A stretch of 27,079 nt of DNA from DATKWV01 sp035529405 (lineage in GTDB: Bacteria; Planctomycetota; Phycisphaerae; Sedimentisphaerales; Anaerobacaceae). Shown piece after piece: positions 21,660-27,079 of the stretch; position 1 is the stretch's first letter; every line of letters begins with the position of its first letter. The position numbers and the translations under genes were made by a program. The stretch covers positions 1 through 27,079 of the forward strand of contig DATKWV010000006.1 of the NCBI GenBank assembly GCA_035529405.1, given 5' to 3'. Under the pieces are notes generated by a model, which saw only the letters and a list, made by a program, of their open reading frames with translations, did not search any database and was not told the origin of the DNA.

Positions 21660-24600
21660 ATGGACAGGAACCTGACCTGGAAAATAGTTTTAATTATTGT
21701 GCTGGTCGTTGTTGCGGCCTGGACCTTATACCCGCCCGAACAAACCCTCAAGCCCGGTTTGGACCTTGCCGGCGGAACCAGTCTCATCTACGAAATCGAC
21801 CCCTACGGCCTGGAAGACTCACAAGTCAGGGGCCTTGCCGAGAAAATGATAACAGTGCTTAGAAGGCGTGTGGACCCGGCCAGTATGCGCAATCTCGTCT
21901 GGCGGCCGTATGGCAATACCCGATTTGAGATTCAAATGCCGCTGTCAACCGCCGAAGCCCGGCAGAAAAGGCTGGATTTTGAGAATGCCCAGGCCCGGCT
22001 GCTTGACCGGAACATCAACACTGCGGTTATTATCAGGTCTCTGGTAAAACCCACCGACCTCAGGCACGCGGACTTTGAAAAATTTGCAGCCGGTTCTGCG
22101 GAAAACCTCCAAATCCTCAATGACCTGGCCGATACCTGGGACCGGCGAACCACCCTAAGGGCCGAAAGAGACGGTCTTTTCGAGAAACTGCAGCACCTTG
22201 AAAACTCAATCTCATCAGCGGGCGTTAATCTTGAAATGTTAAAAAACCGTCGTGATGAACTGGCAAGGTATAATCAGCAGCAGCTTGACGAATCCATCAA
22301 AGACCTGCTGGCTCTGGAGAATGAGTCCGACCCGAACCAGCAGCCGCAGCACCTGCAGACCCTGACCGATTACGTGAATACCTATGCTGACTGGAAAAAG
22401 GTCGTCTCCGACCTTACCGACCCCGACACCGGCGGTAATATCGGCTTTAGAAATGCCAAAAGAGAACTCGACAAATTGAACCTCAGCGCCGACCAGCTGA
22501 ACTCCGTGCTCGAAATGCCCGCCGATACTCCCAAAAGAGCACAGGCCATCGAACAGCTTAAAGCCCAGTTCGAGGACCTCGCCGCTGATATTGATAAAAC
22601 CGTTAAGACCTTTGACACCTACAGCCCGTTCAGGGGCAGGCTGGACGACCCCAGGGACCTGCAGAGGCTGCTCAAGGGCGCCGGCATACTCGAATTCAGA
22701 ATACTGCCAACACAGGGACATCCGAAGGTTGACCCCGACGAAATATCTTATTATGTGGATTTACTCAAGGCCAAGGGACCGACCTATGCCTCCGACAACA
22801 AATACGTATGGTGTCAGCTCGAAAGTTTCGACACATGGAAACTCCCCAACACCTTTGTTGCACCTTTCGGCGACAAATACTATGTCCTGGCAAGCAACAA
22901 GGCTAACGAGGTGATGCTGCACCAGTCGCAAAAGGACTGGAAATTAGAGAAAGCCGCACCCGGAAGACAGTCCCAAACCGGGCAAAGGGCCATCGATTTC
23001 GTCCTCGACGAAAGAGGAGGAAAATTATTCGGTAACGTTACCGCCCAGAATATCGACAGACCCTTATGTATCCTCCTGGACGGTTTAGCCATATCGGCCC
23101 CCAACGTACAAAGCAGGATAACCACAAACGGCCAGATAACCGGCAACTTCACTATGACCGAAGTGGCGGATATGGTTGACAAGCTAAACGCCGGTTCCCT
23201 GCCGGCAAGGCTTATTGAGCAGCCGATATCCGTAAAATCAATCGGCCCCTCCCTCGGCGCCGACAACCGCGACAAGGGTATCACCGCTGTAATAATCGGC
23301 CTTGTCGCTGTGGTCACCTGCATGCTTGTTTATTATACGCTCGCAGGCACTATAGCCGATTTGGCGCTGTGCCTGAACCTGTTGTTTATTCTCGCTGTTA
23401 TGGCCCTGGTCAGGGCCACGTTCACTTTGCCCGGCATCGCCGGCATCATATTGACCATCGGCATGAGTGTCGATGCCAACGTGCTTATTTTTGAGAGAAT
23501 CCGTGAGGAGCAGCGCCGCGGCTGCTCGCTGCGCATCGCCATAAAAAACGGTTATGAGCGGGCCTTCAGAACCATCCTCGATGCCAACCTGACCACCTTC
23601 ATCACCGCCGCCATTCTGCTGTGGAGGGCACCGGAGGAGGTCAAGGGATTTGCAATCGTGCTTATACTCGGTATCCTTTCAAGCATGTTCACAGCCCTGT
23701 TTGTCACGCGGGTTGTCTTCGATTATTTACTGGCAAAAAAAATTATCAAGAACCCCCTGTTTATGCTCAGCATCATACGCAGTCCCAATATAAACTGGAT
23801 GCGGGCAAGACCAGTTTTTTTGACGATATCGGTTTTGCTCATTGCCGGCGGACTGTTTGTTTTCTTCACAAGAGACGACCGGGTAAACAATAAATACGAT
23901 ATAGAGTTTACCGGCGGAACTTCCGTACAAATCAATCTCAAGGACTCGGTCTCGCTTACAAGGCAGCAGGTCGAGGACAGAATAAGCAAAACAGGCAATC
24001 AACTCGGCAATCCCGGACTTGCTGCAGCGAATGTGTACAGCATAGGCAAGTCAAACGACCAGTACGAAATAATCACAACCGAAACAAACAGAACCACCGT
24101 TACCGTGACGTTCCCCGATGCGGAAAAAACCGTCGAAGCCGTTACTGCGGCCATAAAAAATGTCCAGGCCAGATTCCGCGGGCGCCTGAACAACCTGCAA
24201 GTCACACAGCAGCCCTACAATCCCGCCGCCTTTGTCATATCCACCAGCCAGGTCAATGTCTCGCTTGTTAAATCTGTGCTTACAACCGCGTTCAATAACG
24301 CTCAAATCTCCGAACCGAAAGTTGATGAGGTCGTTAACAACGCAATTTTAGCTGCGTTTGACCAGGAACTCGAAATCCAGCAGAACCTCCAGCCGCAAAT
24401 ACTATCCACCGAAAAAATATCCGAACAGCTCGTTGACTCATACCCTGAGCTGACCGATTTTCTCGGCGGTATCAAGGTCGTCTGCAACATTAAAACACCC
24501 GCTGCAGTCGAAAGAATAGACCAGCGATTAAGAGACCTGCGGTTCAAGCCCGCGTATCAGTCTCTGCGGTCGTATCAGTACCATCTGCTCGGGCCCAACC

Positions 24601-25346
24601 TGGCAGAACTGCCGCCCGAGACACCTGTAAACAGCTTCGTGTATCTCAGTCTCGACCCCGAGGCCGGCACCAGGCAGTTGACCGAAGATGAATGGACGGC
24701 ATTTGTTGAAAACGAAACCGCAAAGGTGCTTGCTGCGACCGAAATGGAAACTTCGTTCGGGAGAATCACGCAGACCGACCCATCCATCGGAGCTGAAGCA
24801 AAAACGCGCGCGATTATAGCAATCGTACTGTCGCTGTTTGCGATTGTCGGGTATATATGGGTGCGTTTCGGAAATGTCCGGTACGGTTTTGCCGCCATTA
24901 TTGCCCTTGTCCATGACGTGCTGATAACCGGCGGCGCCGTTGTCGCCTGTACTTATATTGCGAACTCCGTCATAGGCCAGAAACTGCTTATCGGAGATTT
25001 CAAAATCAACCTGGCCATGATTGCCGCTTTCCTGACCCTTATTGGCTATAGTCTTAACGATACTATCGTGGTCTTTGACCGCATCCGTGAAAACCGCAGC
25101 AAAAGACAGCTCACTGCCCAGATTATCACCGACAGCATAAACCAGACATTATCCCGAACTATCTTAACATCCTTCACCACTTTTATCGTGGTGTTGATTA
25201 TGTACATCTTTGGCGGCCAGGCGTTGAGAGGTTTTGCCTTCGCTATCTGTTTTGGAGTAATAATAGGTACCTATTCGTCCGTAGCCATAGCTGCGCCGAT
25301 ACTGTTGCTGAAAACACGCGGTAAACAGCAAAAAGCACAGATGTAA
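21660..25346 (+). CDS. secDF: Protein translocase SecDF, fused, with enlarged periplasmic domains
   Basis: SecDF uses the proton gradient to pull proteins through SecYEG. The ATG at 21660, preceded by AAGGGAG, gives 1228 aa (a GTG at 21654 is less likely). SecD half: first helix about 7-24, GLDLAGGTSL (about 34-43), then an extra helical region of about 230 residues before GAGILEFRIL (about 341-350), then five membrane helices with GMSVDANVLIFERIREE. SecF half: membrane helix near residue 715-735, EFTGGTSV (about 749-756), a periplasmic part of about 300 residues instead of about 100 in E. coli, then five helices with SLNDTIVVFDRIRENR. All membrane signature motifs are intact, so it should work. 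E. coli SecD and SecF together are about 940 residues. The convergent pgl gene ends 10 bp downstream. Confidence 0.96.
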   Translation: MDRNLTWKIVLIIVLVVVAAWTLYPPEQTLKPGLDLAGGTSLIYEIDPYGLEDSQVRGLAEKMITVLRRRVDPASMRNLVWRPYGNTRFEIQMPLSTAEARQKRLDFENAQARLLDRNINTAVIIRSLVKPTDLRHADFEKFAAGSAENLQILNDLADTWDRRTTLRAERDGLFEKLQHLENSISSAGVNLEMLKNRRDELARYNQQQLDESIKDLLALENESDPNQQPQHLQTLTDYVNTYADWKKVVSDLTDPDTGGNIGFRNAKRELDKLNLSADQLNSVLEMPADTPKRAQAIEQLKAQFEDLAADIDKTVKTFDTYSPFRGRLDDPRDLQRLLKGAGILEFRILPTQGHPKVDPDEISYYVDLLKAKGPTYASDNKYVWCQLESFDTWKLPNTFVAPFGDKYYVLASNKANEVMLHQSQKDWKLEKAAPGRQSQTGQRAIDFVLDERGGKLFGNVTAQNIDRPLCILLDGLAISAPNVQSRITTNGQITGNFTMTEVADMVDKLNAGSLPARLIEQPISVKSIGPSLGADNRDKGITAVIIGLVAVVTCMLVYYTLAGTIADLALCLNLLFILAVMALVRATFTLPGIAGIILTIGMSVDANVLIFERIREEQRRGCSLRIAIKNGYERAFRTILDANLTTFITAAILLWRAPEEVKGFAIVLILGILSSMFTALFVTRVVFDYLLAKKIIKNPLFMLSIIRSPNINWMRARPVFLTISVLLIAGGLFVFFTRDDRVNNKYDIEFTGGTSVQINLKDSVSLTRQQVEDRISKTGNQLGNPGLAAANVYSIGKSNDQYEIITTETNRTTVTVTFPDAEKTVEAVTAAIKNVQARFRGRLNNLQVTQQPYNPAAFVISTSQVNVSLVKSVLTTAFNNAQISEPKVDEVVNNAILAAFDQELEIQQNLQPQILSTEKISEQLVDSYPELTDFLGGIKVVCNIKTPAAVERIDQRLRDLRFKPAYQSLRSYQYHLLGPNLAELPPETPVNSFVYLSLDPEAGTRQLTEDEWTAFVENETAKVLAATEMETSFGRITQTDPSIGAEAKTRAIIAIVLSLFAIVGYIWVRFGNVRYGFAAIIALVHDVLITGGAVVACTYIANSVIGQKLLIGDFKINLAMIAAFLTLIGYSLNDTIVVFDRIRENRSKRQLTAQIITDSINQTLSRTILTSFTTFIVVLIMYIFGGQALRGFAFAICFGVIIGTYSSVAIAAPILLLKTRGKQQKAQM
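21951..22643 (+). other. Helical insertion in the SecD periplasmic domain
   Basis: About 230 residues rich in Leu, Asp, Gln, Glu and Asn with coiled-coil-like spacing (LEKLQHLENS-like, QLKAQFEDLAADID) lie between the P1 strand ending FEIQMPL and the strand LEFRIL. E. coli SecD has only a short connection there. Borders are by eye. Confidence 0.75.
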
Positions 25347-25356
25347 CAGCCGGCCC

Positions 25357-26121
25357 TTACTTGTTTTCAAGCAGCTTTGCCGCCTGCTTGTCAACAAGCC
25401 ACGTTATGCGCTCAAGCACCGGCCACAGTGTTTGAATGGGATAGCGTACTTCATCGACCCTCCCCGTTAAAACCTCTTTCAGAATGCCCGCCTTTTCGGC
25501 CCCCGAAACAAGAATAATCACTTTACGGGCAGCACGCAAAACCCTCTCGGTTAGAGTTATCCTGTTGTGCTTTTCGTCCAGAGTATATACAACACACGCA
25601 AGACTGTCCGTGTTCAGATGCGCATAACTGTTGGGAAACAACGAGCCTGTATGTCCTTCGACCCCCATACCCAGGAATATAAGGTCAAACTCCGGCACCT
25701 GACCCTGCGCCAATTTGAAAACTTCCCGTATGGTGTTTTCATATCTTTCCACAGACACGGTGTAATCGGTGCATTCGGTTTCGATGCGATGAACGTTCCG
25801 TGGGGGTATGGCTGTGTTTTTCAGAAAGGTTTCGGCTGCAAGCCTGTAATTGCTCGCCGGTGAATCCAGCGGCACTAAACGGTCATCCACCCAGAACAAA
25901 TGTATTTTCTCCCACGGCAGCGATTTTGCATCCGGTAATTGCCCCAGCAGTTCGTAGAAACGTCTTGGCGTATTGCCGCCGGATATGGCCACGTAGAAGC
26001 TGTTTTTGGTATTTATCGCTTCTTGAGCCTCTTTAACGAAATGTCCGACACTCTGGCAAGCAAGGGCCTCAGCCCCAGCCGCGACCTCAATATTCGCACT
26101 ATACTCTGTGCCGTGCCCCAA
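25357..26121 (-). CDS. pgl: 6-phosphogluconolactonase
   Basis: Pgl hydrolyses 6-phosphogluconolactone in the oxidative pentose phosphate pathway. The 254-aa protein has the glucosamine-6-phosphate isomerase/6PGL fold with SGGNTPRRFYELL (about 46-58), WVDDRLVPLDSPASNYRLA (about 76-94), GMGVEGHTGSLFP (about 151-163) and LTERVLRAARKVIILVSG (about 190-207). GlcN6P deaminase is less likely because the GxxxGHTxSLFP pattern is DevB/Pgl-like. The start is unusual: TTG at 26121, preceded by AAGGGG at about 7 nt. No in-frame ATG or GTG fits, and the ATG at 26138 is out of frame. Neither zwf nor gnd is in the window. It is convergent with secDF and lies 165 bp beyond the PII-like gene on the same strand. 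Confidence 0.92.
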   Translation of the reverse strand: MGHGTEYSANIEVAAGAEALACQSVGHFVKEAQEAINTKNSFYVAISGGNTPRRFYELLGQLPDAKSLPWEKIHLFWVDDRLVPLDSPASNYRLAAETFLKNTAIPPRNVHRIETECTDYTVSVERYENTIREVFKLAQGQVPEFDLIFLGMGVEGHTGSLFPNSYAHLNTDSLACVVYTLDEKHNRITLTERVLRAARKVIILVSGAEKAGILKEVLTGRVDEVRYPIQTLWPVLERITWLVDKQAAKLLENK

Positions 26122-26286
26122 TTTCCGCCCCTTTCCATAAAGCTAAAGACACCAAATATTATTATCGTCCCGGCAGGGGATTTTTCCAGAAAATTTTCCA
26201 GTTAACTGCAAATTCCCTGCTGACCAGTTTCAAACGCATATAAGTATCATTTATGACCTTTTTACAGGTTCAACCCGCAACAGGTA

Positions 26287-26577
26287 TCAGGTCACGTCCT
26301 CGATTTGCCACATAAACGCCTTGATGCCTTCCGTGCCGAGCTTTTCCCGTATCTGCCGAACACTGCCCATTACACTCTCGGCCTTCTGCGCGTCGGCAAC
26401 AATAAAGATGCTGTTATTTACCGCAGGCCAGACATCGCTGCCGAAGTGGGGCTCGCTCGACCGGCCCCTGCCAAGAGTGCCCGCAAATTTACTGTAACAA
26501 TCCACATTAAGCAGCTTCAATGCCTCGTCGACCTCGGCATCTATGGCCGCGTTATACATTATCAATACGGCTTTCAT
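26287..26577 (-). CDS. Small PII-like, PG0541-type transporter-associated protein
   Basis: A 96-aa soluble protein with a beta-alpha-beta layout, opening with MKAVLIMYNAAIDAEV and containing GRGRSSEPHFGSDVWP (about 37-52) and NNSIFIVAD (about 54-62). It resembles the small PII/GlnB-like proteins encoded next to RND efflux permeases, the PG0541 type known from Bacteroidetes. I make the family call from memory of the sequence style, without a search. It lies 18 bp after the RND permease on the same strand, so it is very likely co-transcribed with it. A role in sensing or regulating the pump is inference. It has no membrane segment and no signal peptide. Confidence 0.65.
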   Translation of the reverse strand: MKAVLIMYNAAIDAEVDEALKLLNVDCYSKFAGTLGRGRSSEPHFGSDVWPAVNNSIFIVADAQKAESVMGSVRQIREKLGTEGIKAFMWQIEDVT

Positions 26578-26595
26578 ACTTTCTATCCCGTCATC

Positions 26596-27079
26596 TCAGC
26601 CTGCCTGAACTTTGTTTTTATGCCCGCCCTCGAACACGAAATAAAGACTGGGCATCAGAACCAGCGTAATAACCGTACCCACAAACATTCCTCCGATTAT
26701 CGTCACCGCAAACGGCACCCAGATTTCCGAGCCTTCTCCCCTCGCCAGCGCCAGCGGTGTCATCGCCAGCATCGTTGTACAGCTTGTACTTATCACTGGC
26801 CGCAGCCTGCTGCGCCCGCCTTCTACTATCGCCGAATAAACGTCGTATCCTCGCCGCCGGAGTATGTTTATATAGCTTATAAGTACTATCCCGTCGTTAA
26901 CCACAATACCAACAAGCATAATCAGCGCAAGAAAACTTACCACGTTCAGCGACTGCCCCGTCAACGTCAGCGCCAAAATCACACCCACAATCCCGAACGG
27001 TATGGAAAAGAATATGATAAACGGGTCGCGCAGAGACTCGAACTGGCTCGCCATGACCATGTAAACCAGCACCATCCCA
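26596..27079 (-). CDS. RND efflux transporter permease, C-terminal part (cut by window edge)
   Basis: The frame runs off the right end of the window, so only the last 161 codons are visible; the Met at 27075 is internal. The sequence MVMASQFESLRDPFIIFFSIPFG-like region, followed by SFLALIMLVGIVVNDGIVLISYIN, GRSRLRPVISTSCTTMLAMTPLAL and the final helix ending near LMPSLYF, is the C-terminal transmembrane bundle of AcrB/MdtB/CzcA-type pumps. The HAE-1 (drug/hydrophobe) type fits better than the heavy-metal type, but the deciding central helix with the charged relay lies outside the window. Membrane-fusion and outer-membrane partners would be expected upstream, beyond 27079. The PII-like gene follows 18 bp downstream. 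Confidence 0.93.
   Translation of the reverse strand, partial: GMVLVYMVMASQFESLRDPFIIFFSIPFGIVGVILALTLTGQSLNVVSFLALIMLVGIVVNDGIVLISYINILRRRGYDVYSAIVEGGRSRLRPVISTSCTTMLAMTPLALARGEGSEIWVPFAVTIIGGMFVGTVITLVLMPSLYFVFEGGHKNKVQAG

Noticed and set aside
1..27079. CRISPR array, insertion sequence, phage genes, tRNA or rRNA
   Set aside because: No spaced direct repeats, transposase or integrase signatures, or cloverleaf-like stretches were seen; the gene set is continuous housekeeping and orphan genes.

Overview
The window looks like chromosomal backbone from a planctomycete, probably of the Phycisphaerae type. This is inferred from gene content, not from a database match. The pointers are a single-polypeptide SecDF with very large periplasmic domains, an alpha2-type glycyl-tRNA synthetase, CsrA, a sporulation-type SpoIID domain in a lipoprotein, several large orphan membrane-anchored proteins, and a TPR protein ending in two RNA-polymerase alpha-CTD-like domains. 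No IS element, prophage, CRISPR array, tRNA or rRNA was recognised.

Layout. Positions 102-4713 (+): ispH with a good intrinsic terminator, then rpsA (six S1 domains and a recently duplicated 29-residue tail unit) behind its own candidate promoter, then a small RpoD-family sigma factor whose stop codon overlaps the start of apt (TAATG). Positions 4707-10687 (-): a tightly packed operon read glyS, yhcH-like, a 530-aa orphan membrane-anchored protein, asnS, prmC. It is led by a near-consensus promoter (TTGCAA-16-TATAAT), and its first four genes are 2 bp apart or overlapping. Positions 10948-11166 (-): csrA. Positions 11472-12374 (-): a polytopic orphan membrane protein. Positions 12585-17023 (+): purD and a 1045-aa AsmA-like protein, closed by a short terminator hairpin. 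Positions 17171-25346 (+): the TPR/double-alpha-CTD protein behind a second TTGCAA-16-TATAAT promoter, then a SpoIID-domain lipoprotein, tgt, yajC and secDF. Positions 25357-27079 (-): 6-phosphogluconolactonase, a small PII-like transporter-associated protein, and the C-terminal end of an RND efflux permease cut by the window edge.

How the genes fit together. Most of the window serves translation and protein export: ribosomal protein S1, two aminoacyl-tRNA synthetases, release-factor methylation, tRNA queuosine modification, CsrA and the Sec accessory subunits. The tgt-yajC-secDF order is the classical bacterial one.

The most unusual item is the 437-aa protein at 17171-18484. It is a TPR scaffold joined to two alpha-CTD-like modules that keep most residues alpha-CTD uses to contact UP-element DNA. 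Only the first module also keeps the residues known to touch sigma region 4. This makes it a candidate for an undescribed transcription factor or polymerase-associated adaptor. Other points of interest are lineage-type insertions in SecD, SecF and AsnRS, a perfect palindrome over the candidate rpsA -10 element, and an orphan plus-strand terminator upstream of csrA.
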